Shown here one piece after another: positions 25,038 through 38,500 of a stretch of 64,000 nt of DNA (its first letter is position 1; each line of letters begins with the position of its first letter). Where the stretch lies: assembly GCA_015698045.1 (NCBI GenBank), contig BLAL01000324.1:22501-86500 (forward strand), read 5' to 3'. The notes beneath the pieces were generated by a model. The model ran no database searches. It saw nothing but the letters and a program-made list of their open reading frames with translations, and was not told where the DNA came from. The position numbers were made by a program, and so were the translations under genes. The DNA is from Rhizophagus clarus. Taxonomy: Eukaryota; Glomeromycota; Glomeromycetes; Glomerales; Glomeraceae.

Positions 25038-25627
25038 TTTTCAATATTAATTAAAGATTTTTGTTATATGGTCTAAAATTGATATGCGGAATACTCTCCC
25101 CGGTATAGAACAAATTTAAATATGAATACTATTCTATCTTTAAATTGGATGTACACTTTACGCATATGAAAATCATAAATTATTTGACCAAACGTGGTTA
25201 GATCAATTTTATAGTTTTTTTTTCGTGTGAATTTTTTTCTCCCGTTAGAAAAAAAAAAAAAATTTTTTTTTTTTAGACCCTGCTACGTTGTAATATTAAA
25301 AATATACATGATAAAATTATTAATTTACTGATAGGGTTCTAAGTCATAAAACTGGTTGTGCAAATTGATTTTAACCAGTTTTGTAAACAATGCTTTAAAA
25401 CGGGTTAAACAGGTTGCGCTCGTTTTTATTCAGTTTACTAGAATACGACTGTTTTTAAACACTGACTTAGATGCTTTAAACATTATGTTGAATGTTACAA
25501 CATGGTAAGGTTAGTATATATTAAATACATTATATTTATATAATGTTAATATTGATAAAGGGGTTACAAACTAAGTAAATTCCAACATTAAAATGGGACG
25601 ACTTCGCTAACAATTATTCCTCCAGCA

Positions 25628-25891
25628 GGATCATTTCACCGACAGGCCATTTCATCGACATTCAAATTTTTTTTATCGCTGCATATCACATAGTACAAGA
25701 AATCTTTATTCAAAACAAAATAGAAAATCTAGCTTTCATGTATATAATACGAGACATCTTTTCTAATTGGATATTTGCAAAGTTCAGTTGTTCCTTCTAT
25801 ATATAATAAAAAATTGAATGTTAATGAATTTTTAATATTGACCCTAAGGGTGAAACATTTGTCGATGAAGTTACCTTCGGTTAAATGAACC
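25628..25891. repeat. MITE-like element with imperfect terminal inverted repeats
   Basis: The left arm 25628-25660 and the reverse complement of the right arm 25860-25891 match at about 27 of 33 positions (shared ends GG.TCATTT.ACCGA and TTCATCGACA), enclosing about 200 bp of AT-rich non-coding DNA. The arms contain the core TTTCATCGACA. No target-site duplication is obvious. It looks old and non-autonomous; the parent family is not known. Confidence 0.5.
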
Positions 25892-26335
25892 AGATCATGG
25901 TAAATACAACAAATATTGGAGCCCCCTTGATCGATACTTCGTATGGAACAGTTAAACCAACTGTCGTGATAACAATTTTATATTTTATGTGTGCGCAATA
26001 ATTAAATTATTACGCAGTATAGAGTACAGTTATTTACAGTAGATATATTACACTAAAAGTTAATAATACATACTATTAGCTAAAAGTATTAAGGCTATGA
26101 TATAAAATGCACATATGTATCCTGTTATCATTATCTATTTTTTAATGTATAACACCTTTATTTTTTTGTATATATTAAAATCTTTTTCAAGATCATATGG
26201 TTTTTGACGTATCTTTATCGACCATCTCGCTAATTTCTGGTGAATGATATATCCGATTGGCTATGTGGGGGTCCAGGATGATGGTATATCATATATAAGC
26301 ATATCCCTGATATTGTTTTGTCTGGAGTTTTATCA

Positions 26336-27340
26336 AATTACTTCTCAGAAGGTGCATCACCGCATTGGCTAACATGTGTAATAAAACCACAAAATAGACT
26401 AATATTATTTGAATCTAAATTAATTAGGGATCCATCTGTATAAAATGTAAATTCTTTCATTTTTGGTTGTAGTATTGCAATTTTTCATAAGCATACGTGT
26501 GATTTCCTATTATAATCACGTGATTTATTTTATGTTATAACGCAATACATTTTTTAGTCCGTTTCACTATCTGAATCTATCTCTTGCCTTTTGCTTTTTC
26601 TTTTTTTTTTATCTAGTAATTCCATCATTCTAATCTTCTCATCTTCCTTTCTAACTCTATTACTTTGTTGCGACGCTCTACCCATATAAATGGTTTTAAA
26701 TTATAGGTCTTACGTGAAAAAGCGGGGCAAAATTATCTCTTCCTATAGCTCTTGCTGACCTCTTTGAGTATTATATTTTTCTTTGTAAAAGAATTAATTT
26801 ATCTTGAAGATCTTTATATTTTTGAACCTGAGTTGAGAGCTACGGCCGGTTCTCTTTGAACCTTACACATTACATTAAGCTGTAAAAATGATGGGAAGAT
26901 AAAGAATAAATCATTCCCAATGATCTAAATTGTGTGATGGTATGTTTGTTAAAATGGATGCGGCAATGTTGACGTTTTGCAACAGTTTGTCCACAAACAT
27001 ATTTCATTCCCTATCAAATATACCTTGTATTTTTTATCTTAGACATTAAAAATCTTGCCATTATATAAAAGACTATTTAGTAATTGCGAGCGATAAATCA
27101 AAGTTAAACTTTTGTATAAATTTAAGTTCTTCATCTTTATCTTTATATTTTTCTTCTGTTTGGATTAATGCGGTTCTATCGCTTGTTCACTTTTATCCTC
27201 ATATTCGTTATTTTCACAAATCCACACATGATCCTATGTTTCTTCTTTTTCGTTACATTTTAGACATAAACTTGAATTAATTTTCTCTGCGTTTCTATAT
27301 AAGACATCATATGTTGATAGTTCTTTCAACAAATTCTTTA
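26336..27340 (-). mobile_element. Decayed retroelement remnants (probably non-LTR, LINE-like)
   Basis: On the minus strand, about 27340-27150 encodes ELSTYDVLYRNAEK followed by CLKCNEKEE and DHVWICENNEYE, a CxxC...H...C knuckle seen near the C-terminus of abundant Rhizophagus retroelement proteins. About 26690-26620 encodes IWVERRNKVIELERK, the usual tail of the same proteins. A separate piece at 26460-26336 encodes KEFTFYTDGSLINL, an RNase H core segment with the catalytic-type Asp of TDGS. Several in-frame stops interrupt the pieces, and the RNase H piece sits 3' of the tail rather than before it, so at least two fragments are present. Assignment to LINEs rests on family memory, not a search. 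Confidence 0.5.
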
Positions 27341-29890
27341 TACTCTGTTACCTTTTCTTTCCTTTTTCATTTTAAGTGTATAGGCCAGCCATACCTTTAG
27401 ATCATGGGAAGATATTGATTATGCCTACGGTAAAAAAATATGGATTTACACTTATAAAGAAATGACATAATGATCAGAGCATTAAAAATATCGTAATTTT
27501 AGATGCGAATTTGGTGGCCATTACAAACCAAAAGATAAGTTGAGAGATTTGGGGCAATGGAAATTTGCATTCCATGGACATTTATGGCGGTTTTATTTAT
27601 GATCTTGATTATTATTATTATCAAGTCTTAACTCTTACTACTTCCAATAATTTATATAAACATTCATTATTTGTTTATAATAACAAAATATGTGTTCACT
27701 AAGATTGCTATCTGATTATCCATGTATTACCATAAAAATCATCTTAAAAATCTCAACCTTGTTTTTAGGTAAATTCTAAGTAGGATCGATTCTTTGTATA
27801 TATAATAATCTAAGTTCTTCTTGTAATTTCTGTTCACTTCTTGAAGTTCCTGTCTCAAACCACCAATTGAATCTGAAGTTCTTAAACGCGTGCGACTGGA
27901 TTATTTTCACGCAAGAAATTAATAAATATAAAATTATTTTTCTTCTGCTGAATTTTCTTATAATAATTATTTTGTTTCTAATAAGTCATATTTTCGTTTA
28001 CGTTTCCAATAAAAATAAATGTTAAGGAAAAAGAGTCTTTATATAATTTGAAAAAACTCAAGCAATGGCACAAATTATGATTGTTTAAAAATCCTCTATC
28101 ATTTAATTGAACTAAAAATTTGATATCTTTGCATGATTCTGAATTTCTATTAAATTTTGACAATTAAATGAGTATTATCATCAGAAGATCCATTTGAATT
28201 TGTTTTTTAAAAATTACAAACATTGAGTTTCATATTCGATTCTTGAAACTATAATATTGTTATAAATATAAAACATTATAATTTTTCATCATCAAATATC
28301 AATTATTTTGCTTGATTGTTAATGAACTTTTGATTATTATTGATATCTAAACCACACGCATATAATAAAAGAAAATAATCTCTCTTTGATCGATCCCAAT
28401 TATAACTTTATATCCATCCTTTAAAGAGATTTGAATAGTCCATGAAATTTTTGAACACCAATCTTTTCATAGCTAGCATTTAATATGTTTACATGATCGT
28501 AGGCTTTTCTTAAATCTTGACAATATCAAAATTTCGTTATATTTTTCTTTGATATCTTATATTTCATTAATTATTTGTATTGGTTCAAACGTTAACTTTA
28601 ATGGTTAATTGATCTTCATTAAGAATTGCTATTCACTATTTGAACTGTGAGAAACTGAGTGTTCATTATTTGATTAGTTTTTGGGATTGGATAAATTGTA
28701 CATATTTTTTAATATCACAGGTATATATTCGAATTCATAAGGTGCTTACTTCTGAAATATTTTCTAATTTAATACAACCATATATTAACAATTTTTTAGA
28801 AGGCGAATTTGACTATATTCTTCCATATCTGGATGTATTTAATTCATTGTTATTGCTAGTACATCCACTTTTAAAAATCTTAAATCTGCATCTCAATATT
28901 TCTATCAGATGGAATAATAGCCTTAACCTTTATTTTCGTTGCATCGTTTGCATTTGACTGTGAATTCTTGTGTAAGTTGTTCGTGTATATAAAATTGTTG
29001 AAATCCATATTGCTAGTATTACTATAAAAAATGGTCTTTAATAGACAAATCTTTTAATGATTTAGAAAATTTAAGAAACATTTAATTTAAATTAAAATAA
29101 AGACCAAATATGAATATTTTTTTTATACTTTTAGGTGGTTTTACTGTAATGTTTCAAAATCATATTCTGGCAACTATATTTTTTATACTGTATACTGTAT
29201 AGTAAAATAAGAATAATACTAAGCTGCTGCATATTCTTCTGCACTATTAGTAATTCCTGTAAGGAGAAGGTTTTTTCATTAAGAAAGAATTGTATTAGAA
29301 ATTAATGCATATTATCTTGAATTAATGGTCCTGTTATTTTGTATATCTCTGTAATAGATACATCATTATTATCGATTCCGTTGTTTTACAGACAGTTTTT
29401 GTGTATCATATATCCAATAAAATAAACAAATCCATTCTTGTACTTTTGATGGGCCATTTTAAGAGTAATGACTTAATTGTTTTATAAATTGATTTTAAAA
29501 GTATAGGTGTTTATGAAATAAAATCCAAAATTTGTTATATTTGAATAATTTTTCTGATTAGTTTCAAATTGTTATTTTAAGAAACTACAACTTTCACATT
29601 GATGATTTTTTGAAAGTTTAGGAATATGAATAAAGCGGCTATTCATAGGATATGGAAAAGTAATTGTTGTTTAAAGATGGATATTAAAAATGTAATTATT
29701 AAAGAGTAAATATACATGCGTATACTTTGCATTTTCATTTGAAATGACCTTTTTATAAATTACATTTATCATACTCAATTCACAAAAACTTCTTTAACAA
29801 TTCATTTACAATTATTAGATATCAAGGTTATGAGCCCTTTTTGTTGTAATTAAATAAGACTTCTATAATAATTGCCACTCCTCCAACATA

Positions 29891-30015
29891 AATTATAGTC
29901 CAATCCAAATCGGACATTAAGAAAATTATAGTTCAACCCAATTGGATATTAGAAAAAATTACGGGTTAACCCCAATTGGACTAGAAAAATTATGATTGAT
30001 TCCAAATTGAGATTC
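29891..30015. repeat. Degenerate tandem repeat, 4 units of 31-32 bp
   Basis: Units at 29891-29921, 29922-29952, 29953-29984 and 29985-30015 share AAATTATAGTTCAACCCAA and TTGGA-TTAGA-like halves with increasing divergence toward the last unit. Non-coding; no function seen. Confidence 0.7.
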
Positions 30016-33000
30016 AAATCAGACGTGTGTTTTTATACTTGTTAAATAATATAATATTGCAGTTTGTTAATATCTGGATATGGAAGGATGTCTTCTAATG
30101 TGATTATTTTATCTGAAATATCCTTCTTAAATTATATTAAGTTGCCAAAAAAATGTTTAATAGTTTATGTTTTGTAACTAGTAATATTTATAAAATTTCA
30201 TAGTTTTGAAATTCCAGAAAGAGTCTTAATAGCAAAATTGATTCCTTTATAAAGGAATGAGCTTTTTTTGAAAGTAAGGAGTCATCCTTAAGTAATCTGA
30301 TAAGTGTAACAAAAAAATAATTATCGTCTGTCTTATAATCGATGTTTACAATTGCATTTTGAATCAGCTTTAGTATATGCCATTTATCTGCACAAATATA
30401 CTATTTGTTAAATCATTGACTGTTTAATAACTATCTTTTAATTGTAATTAATTTAGATTAAAGTATCAGCTACTTTACTTGAAAAAAGGTTGTTAATCTT
30501 TAAAGCTTTGAGAGTTTTTAAGTACTTCATTTGGATTAGTATATGACTGAACATCTTTCTGTTCATGTTGAGATAAACTCCACTTCCTGAACTTAGTTTT
30601 TCAATTATCCTAGATGGATGGTATTTCTTGAATAGTCATGTAACTAATTCTGTAAAACAATTGTAAGTCCATATAATATTTTAGGTAACTTATTCTGAAA
30701 CTGTTTATTTAATTCTGAAATAATTCTGATGATAGAATGTATTGGCAGAATACACTTCTTTCTTAATTAAGATAGAGAAAATCCATTTAAGAACATTATT
30801 TTGAAATGCACATGTTAAATGGATAGGAGTTTCTTTCTTCTTTGATGACTGAGTATTTTTTCAATTTTTTCAATATCTGATATAGATATCTAATAAAAGC
30901 TTCTGTCGGAGAAAGAAATTCCTAGTTAATATAAATAACTATTAGTTGACATGTTTGATCTATTAGCATTATTTAAATGGTTAAAATTTTAGAAGAGTAA
31001 CATTAAACTAAATATTTTTGGTTAATTGACTAATATATCCAATGTTTGAAGAAATCTTATTCTAAAGTTTAAGAGAAAATTTAACATTTGAGATTAATCA
31101 AATTAAATATATCCATAAGAGTATTTCATTTTTCCTTGTACTTGTTTTGCACGATTAAAGTGAGTCAAATAATTTTCTATGACTGTCAATTTTTTTTTTT
31201 TTTGTTCTGTAGCATACTGAATATCCGTTTTCATCTTCTCATACATAAGTTTCGCACAAGTTATGAATTATTTTTATTTAAGATAATCATATAGTAGCTT
31301 TTCATTAAAGTACTCAACCATACTTTTAAAAAATGGCGATGATGAGGATGATGGCTGCGGTGGAGACATATTGACTTCCAATGCTAATCCTCCTTTTTGA
31401 AGCACTTTATCTATATTTTATTATTTTATTTGAATCCAGCAATGCAATGCTGAAAACTATACTTATTAAGAAAAAAAATCATACCTTTAAAAACTTTCAT
31501 GTTAGTCACAAGGCTGAATGATGATGCTACTTATGTATGAGCAGATTTTGATATAAATTTGACATATCTATCTTTTATAATCTTTAATGTTATTTGCCTG
31601 TATATACTTTTTCTCAATTATTTTGTTACCAAGACGTGATGTAATCATGAAGACCCAATAGTTCATGTTTGAGTCGATAAAGAAGTAGAATATGCAGTAT
31701 ATAGTAGCAACTCCATATTATGATTGGATTTCTAGTGCGCTTAAAATTTGAAATTTCTGGTAAAATTCATTTTGGTGAAAGAATGGTAATTAATGGTAAA
31801 ATTTTACAGATATTGATAAATTTAAAATTTAGTATGATATTATTTAAGTGATGATTATTGATATTATATTTTTTTCTCCACTTTTAATGAAGATCAATGA
31901 ATTTCAGACTTATTTATATTTTAATATTTTTTTTTTTTTTTTTTTTTTTTAGAAAGTGAACGGATGAGAAATCCACACGTTTAGTTTTTCCGATTAAAGT
32001 CACATCCAGAATTTTGCCACATAATAATAGCAAAGCCTAAAATTGCGGAACAAAAGTGACAGGCTATACAAAGGTCACAGCCACAAAATTATGATTTTTT
32101 ACTATAACGAATGTAATGTGATGCTGATTCTAATTGTATAATATAAAACATATGAACACATAGTAAATATATAATATTTTCCTAGTTTTAAATCATAGGT
32201 ACAAAACATCCGATTTTATATTTACGGAGTTTTTAGATGGTAAAAATTACAATAGCTCCTCTTTATAAATACATTTTACTTTAAATATTGCTATGTGGCT
32301 AATTGCGCGACTATGAGAAGTACCACTGTATTATATCGTTTTAGTCAGGATGAAATTGATACTAGTAATACATCTCATAGGAAATTAAGAAGCATAGTAA
32401 AAATTAAGGATTCAACACACTTAATCGGTGAAATGATACTTCAAGAAGTTTTTACCAGAGAATTCTATGTGGAACTATTAAGTTTCACAGAGTTCAAGGT
32501 CGTCACACGTGGATTAAGTCTTTTAAGAATATTTTTATAGTATATCGTATGTTTACAGTATCTTAATTTATTATATGTACAGTATATACTATTTTTACTT
32601 ACCTTAAGAACTTAACTGAACACCTCAGTTATGTTATTAATATGTCATGTTTCGCGATCCAACCACTGTACTATTTTTCAAAAAATATTTGTTCTATAAT
32701 AACTAGTACTATTATACTGTGCTATTTTGAACTCCACAATAATACAGTATCTGCGGATGAATTAATTCTACAAAAGAATTCTAATGAAACTTTATGATAC
32801 GTGGAAATCTCAGAATCTTTATATTGAAATATATCCACGCAATCGATCTACCTAAAAATTTCGATGTAGTAGTAACGACGATAGCCAACATTCTAAAAAA
32901 AAACAAAAGATATATTTAAGCTTTAAATGTTAATAACATATCAAATATATTTATATGTGTTAATTATTAGTCAACTTCAGTTTATTAAAATATATTATAG

Positions 33001-33520
33001 TGACACCATTATGATTTAAAACGTGTTAAACCAATTATTGTAATTTTATAATTAATATTGTTATGCCACAACAAATTAATAATTAAAATTGTTTCAAATA
33101 ATATTATACATATATTTATAATATTTTGGATAAAAAAAAAAAAATATATAACATATTAAAATAGAAATTGTTTCAAATAAATTACTCGTTATACTTTTTT
33201 TATACATATCTTGGATAAAATGTTAACAAAAATTTTTTAATATAATAATTTCATAACTTAATAATTTGCAACTAAAATTGTACGAATGCAGTAATCTATC
33301 TTTAAAAGTGATTAATCAAATTATGTTTTAAAGAAACCATGAAAATTGCATTGATACACACAAATCACATAAAAAAAAAAAAAATATATTATAAAAGGAG
33401 ACGATAATTTTGAAGTTTATGTACTTATCAACTTATCAATTGAGAAAAATTGGGATCTATATAGTAAACAAATATTAATAAATTTATCTTCAAAAAAAAA
33501 AAATAATTATCAATAAAATC

Positions 33521-34780
33521 ATGTATCAACCAAAGAAATTTATGGAATCAACACAAAAATTTAATAAAAACCTAAATAAACATGCAAATTTTTGCAAAAA
33601 TAAATCCTACCCTAGAAGAGAAATGAGAAAAGATAACTTTCTGAAAAATAATGAAAAAGTTGATATTCGTTATTATCAGAATAAACCAGTTAAATCGGGA
33701 GAATGCTTTGAATATAAGGAATCACCAGTTCCTTCGGAATTAATGAATGAAAATATTCCTATCGGAAAATGTATTTATTGTCATCAGAATAAACCAGTCA
33801 AATCAGGAGAATGTTTTCAATGTTATCAACAAAAGAAATCATCAGCACCTTCAATGATGAATTATGAAATGGTTGAAAATATTCCTATTGGAAAATGTAT
33901 TCATTGTCATCAGAATAAACCAGTTAAATCAGGAGAATGTTTTCAATGTTATCAACGAAAGAGATTACAAGCACCTTCAGAAGAAGTTATTCCTATTGCA
34001 GAATGTATTCATTGTCATCAAAACAAACCAGTAAAATCAGGAGAATGTTTTCAATGTTATCAACAAAAGAGATTACAAGCACCTTCAGAAGAAGTTATTC
34101 CTATTGCAGAATGTATTCATTTTCATCAAAATAAATCAGTTAACTCAGGAGAATGTCTTCAATGTTATCAACAAAAGAAACCACCTGCGCCTTTAGAACT
34201 AACAAAGAATAATGAAAAAATCGAAAATATTTCTCTTGAAGAATGTATCCATTGTTATCAAGAAAAACTTGTTAAATTAGGTGAATGTTACAATTGCTAT
34301 CAAAAAAGGAGTAATAAATTTTATAGTAACAAAAAAGAATGTCCTGAATGTAAAAAAAGAATTACAGATATGAATAAGATGATAAATGATAAAATTTGCA
34401 CTAAATGTCATATAAAATATCAGCGAAGGTTTGATAATTTCAATAATCAAGTAACATGTGAAACATGTAATGAACAAAACCAACGACCAAAAATGTATAA
34501 TGAACATGGAAAATGGTACTGTTCATTAGATTGTATGTACGCAAAAAAGATATTAAATGAAATTGGAGATATGAAGAATATTGATAAGGAAAGAATTAAA
34601 GTTCTAATGAATAGATTTACAAGTACTAAAAAGAATGCAGGATCAACATACGATCTTACACCAAAAATAATCATGGAAAAAATAGAGTTAGCTATGAAAC
34701 AAAACAAATCCAACATAGAAAATGCATTTGATGATATAAAAAGAATACCTGATTATACGATAATGTATAATTTACCATAG
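33521..34780 (+). CDS. Protein with six zinc-ribbon-like CxxC repeats, 419 aa
   Basis: Single open exon from ATG 33521. Residues about 50-270 consist of six tandem repeats of 33-45 aa. The consensus is C-I-H-C-HQNKPVKSGE-C-FQC-YQQK followed by a variable Pro/Ser/Glu linker, giving CxxC-X10-CxxC, which should bind one zinc each (inference). Repeat 1 has lost most Cys; repeat 5 has one Cys replaced (CIHF); repeats 3 and 4 are almost identical in DNA, so the array is still expanding. The C-terminal part (about 268-345) has further pairs: CPEC, CTKC, CETC and WYCSLDC, the last resembling FCS/MYM-type finger endings. Then follows a basic helical tail. The N-terminus is Lys/Asn-rich. Family not recognised; it could bind nucleic acid or protein. 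Confidence 0.72.
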   Translation: MYQPKKFMESTQKFNKNLNKHANFCKNKSYPRREMRKDNFLKNNEKVDIRYYQNKPVKSGECFEYKESPVPSELMNENIPIGKCIYCHQNKPVKSGECFQCYQQKKSSAPSMMNYEMVENIPIGKCIHCHQNKPVKSGECFQCYQRKRLQAPSEEVIPIAECIHCHQNKPVKSGECFQCYQQKRLQAPSEEVIPIAECIHFHQNKSVNSGECLQCYQQKKPPAPLELTKNNEKIENISLEECIHCYQEKLVKLGECYNCYQKRSNKFYSNKKECPECKKRITDMNKMINDKICTKCHIKYQRRFDNFNNQVTCETCNEQNQRPKMYNEHGKWYCSLDCMYAKKILNEIGDMKNIDKERIKVLMNRFTSTKKNAGSTYDLTPKIIMEKIELAMKQNKSNIENAFDDIKRIPDYTIMYNLP

Positions 34781-35543
34781 TAGATGGTTACAAACTTACA
34801 ATGATTTATAATTTGATAATAACTATATTATATACATTCCATATTATATATATTCAATAATACTAATTTTACATGAATATATACTTTATAATAAATATAC
34901 TAGTTATTGAAAATTGTTTAATTGCGATATTACACTAATAGATTTTAATAAATAATATTAACATTCATGTGATATCACTTTTAAGCGTGAGAAAATATTA
35001 AAATTATATTTTACATTATTTGAGCTTTTTATTTAATTTATATGAGGTTCCTAGTAAAGAGAAGTAGAAATACAACGGATAAATAGGTTTATTAGATTAT
35101 TATCATCTGGGCATATAGTACCACTTGGACATGATAAAATCAAGCTACCTGTTTTTATCTGATAAAATTATGATGATAAAATGTGATTTAAGATAATTTT
35201 TTTTATTAAAAAATAATAAATAACCATAAAAAGATAATGTTTGTTTTATGAATTTTGTAATTTGACGCCATGGCGCCATAGCGCTGGCAGATATAACAGT
35301 GTAACATAAAAATTTCAGAACGCTATATCTTAATTCTAATCAATCACTTTAAACTAATTCTAATTTCAGTTTAAATTAATACCAGCGCAATGGCGCCATG
35401 ACACAAATTTTAATTTACTTTGTTAGTTGTCATGACATACATACTATAATAATAGATATCACCAATAATAATTTGACTTGAAAATTAAGTTGGCTAAAAA
35501 TCGATCTTTAAATTTCTGGTATAAGCTAGAACTTGATCAATGA
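34781..35543. other. Intergenic region between convergent genes
   Basis: This is the 3' flank of the zinc-repeat gene and of the RdRP gene. It contains a GC-rich inverted repeat at 35268-35400 and otherwise AT-rich sequence with no gene. Confidence 0.6.
35268..35400. repeat. Inverted repeat with GC-rich arms (foldback/MITE-like)
   Basis: Arm 35269-35287 (CATGGCGCCATAGCGCTGG) pairs with 35382-35400 at 18 of 19 positions; the loop is 94 bp. Each arm itself contains the palindrome ATGGCGCCAT. The arms stand out in base composition from the AT-rich loop and flanks. The nearest gene end is the RdRP stop at 35544. Confidence 0.8.
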
Positions 35544-38500
35544 TTACTTTGTATCACTACCTTTCACAATTTCACACAAAATGTCGTATACAATCCATGG
35601 AAAAGATATCATATCTTCATCCTTTAATTCATAATTTTTGTATGTTATACGATACCAAGCAACGGCTTTTGATTTCATTTGAACAGAAGCTGTTGATGAA
35701 ATGATTTTAGTTCCTTCATCATAAAACTCTTCTTCAAATTCTTTTCGGTAACGTTTTCGAATTGGAATTATTGCGTCCATTACAGATTTTACTATATCTC
35801 GTGGTTTTTTCTTATCAATTTTGGTAATTGTGTTAATAATATATCCACTTATTACTTCAAATTCGGTCATGATTCCAAATTGATTCATGACCCCTTTTAT
35901 ATCTGCATCATATGCACGTTTGAGTATTATTGCATTCTCTAAATACTTTTCATATCCTTCAACATATAATAATCTTGAATCAAAATTTAAATTAGTATAT
36001 CGTTCATAATCTTCTTCTTTAATAGAACGATATAAAATACCAAGAACTTTTTCAGATTTATAACTTGGTTTATCATGTTTTTCCATAAAATCCGGAAAGC
36101 GTTCTGCACGAAGTTCCTGTGGAACTATTGCCGATATCCCCGTTTTTGGAAAATCTACAGCATCCGAATGTAAATGAGCGAGACGTATACATTGCCCATG
36201 GAATGCACCATTTGAAAAAGAATCCGCTTTTGCTAAATGAGCATTAGCAATCTTACCAAGTTGATCAGAAAAGATGTAATTTACAAAAAATGATTTAATG
36301 TCGTTCATAGTTACATGATTGACAGGTTTGGGTTTTTTAGAATTATAACACATAGGTTCATATGCTCTACTAGGGATTAAATGCTCGTCATAAATTATTC
36401 TATTATTAAAGAAAGAAAAAAAAAAGGAATAATTAAAATCAATTTTTTTTTTTTTAAAAAAAAAATAATTAATATAAATAGTTAAAATTGTACGTACGTA
36501 AAGTCATCACCATCTAGATCACCACCACTACATTGACTTGGAATATCACGGTACCCAACTGCAGGGAATACCAATACATCCATCAGGTTATTCAAGGTCT
36601 TACAATTTACAGCTTTAACGATTCGTATGTCTCCAGGATGAAAACAAGGGTTGCGGAACACAATACAAGTTCCAGTAATTACTTTTCTTCTAGATGGATT
36701 ACAAGGGTCAGATATGCAACAATATACCTCATCCTCTCTTAAAGTTTTCGTTTCATCTAATACTCCTAATAAGAACGCTCCTTTACCCACACGAATTTTT
36801 GCTTTTTTCTTAAGGTCTTGTAACATCTTGATACGGAATAAAGAAATTAAATTAATTACGTAAGGATCTTTTGTTCGTAAGAATCCGGCTTTTACAAGCT
36901 CCACGAGTGATTGTGATGTTTCGTACTCATCAATATTTTGTTGTAAAACATTTATTGTTATAATTTCACTTTCAAAAATTTTACTTAATTCGTTGACTTG
37001 TTGATCCTTCATTTGAATGAATACATTATCCGGAATTCCTAATGCTGATAATAATGTAATGGCTTGCCTATTAAGATAAGATGGGAGGTATGATGAACAT
37101 CTAATAATTTCCAGTACGTTATGATTTGATTTAAATTTATGTTGACTTGGACGAACTTGAACTTGATTTGCTCTTACGTAAATTGATTGGCATAATAATC
37201 CTTTGTATCCTGCCATTCTAAATTGAAAAGCACTTGGAATTTTTTTTAAATCTAATTCCTTAGCAATAACTTGCGCTAATGAAAAAGATATTTTTCCTAT
37301 ACCATCAGAAAATGTGTAACCATTCCTAATGATGTCGGGAATTTCCTTAATATCATTAACGGGTACATATTGAATCGCTCTGGTACTTGAAAAACATTGA
37401 CCCATACGAGCAGCATATTTAGCGACAGTTTTAATATCAGAGAAATCTCCCATCCACCTTCTTATATCATTTGCAGTTAAATCCTTAGTTGATGCGAAAA
37501 ACCAACAAGAATGATCTCTCAATTGACTTGAAGAAAAGGCCAAGAATTCATAATGTATATTACCAATTTTAATACCATTATTTAATGTATAATAAATCCT
37601 ATTATATAAAGCATCATTAAAAGTATCATTAAAATTTCCACTTGATGAACCAATTGGTTTAGAAGCTTCATCAGAGAAATGTACTCTCAAGAAATTATCC
37701 TTTTTATCTTCATAATTACGAATTACACGATTGGATGTTTCCATATTTGGAGGTAACATATACATAGTAGTAGGAGTTACTACTACTTTACGTATCATTG
37801 CACAATGATAGGGTATATCATCAAGTTTGACAGAAACATTATTCCGTTTCATGATATCTGTACGTAAATATGATAATGGATCGTATATACGATTTTTTTC
37901 TTCAAACATTTTTTCCAAAACATATAAAACAATTCCTTTTGGTTGATTAGATAAAAAAGAAAAAAATTCTTCATTGAGATTATAATCGTGAATATAATTA
38001 AACGAAAGATTACATTCGATCATATATAAGACATCAAAATGTAAATTTGAACGTTCCACGTATTTGATTAAATTTGATCCATCCAATATTCTTAATGGTT
38101 TATTAAATTTTGATATTAAATTAAAATTTCGAGCTTTTTCAATCATTTTTATAAAACGATGAAAATTATAATTAACTTGATTATTAAAGGTTATTCTAAA
38201 AACTACCCATTTGCCTAGTTGTTCACTATTATCAGACATGTGTGATTGAAGTGGTTCGTTACTTTTTCTTAAAGTTTGTATTCTTGTCATACGTTTAAAG
38301 GAATGTTTGTTATCATCACGGATTGAATATCTTGGCGGAAATTTGTTTTCAATGGTAATAGACCAATAAGGTCTTTGTTGTTCAACATAAATTTCACCAT
38401 TAATATTTTTGAATTCGAACTCCAATGAATATAATTTACCATCAACACCAAATTCAACCTTTATATTAAGTTTTTGATAATCAATAATGAAAAAAACTAA

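Larger units (their letters stand above)
22768..33520. other. Gene-poor region with transposon debris
   Basis: 10.7 kb with no full-length gene. Identified pieces are listed separately: a small Cys-rich ORF (24.0 kb), a MITE-like inverted repeat (25.6-25.9 kb), decayed retroelement pieces (26.3-27.3 kb) and a four-unit tandem repeat (29.9 kb). Short minus-strand coding-like patches also occur around 27.8-27.9 and 28.7-28.95 kb but could not be assigned. A 30-nt T-run lies at about 31922-31951, and T/A homopolymer junctions lie at 25004-25037 and 25246-25275. Confidence 0.5.

Noticed and set aside
32295-32540. 81-codon plus-strand open frame
   Set aside because: Begins at GTG, no domain, no splice-linked neighbours.
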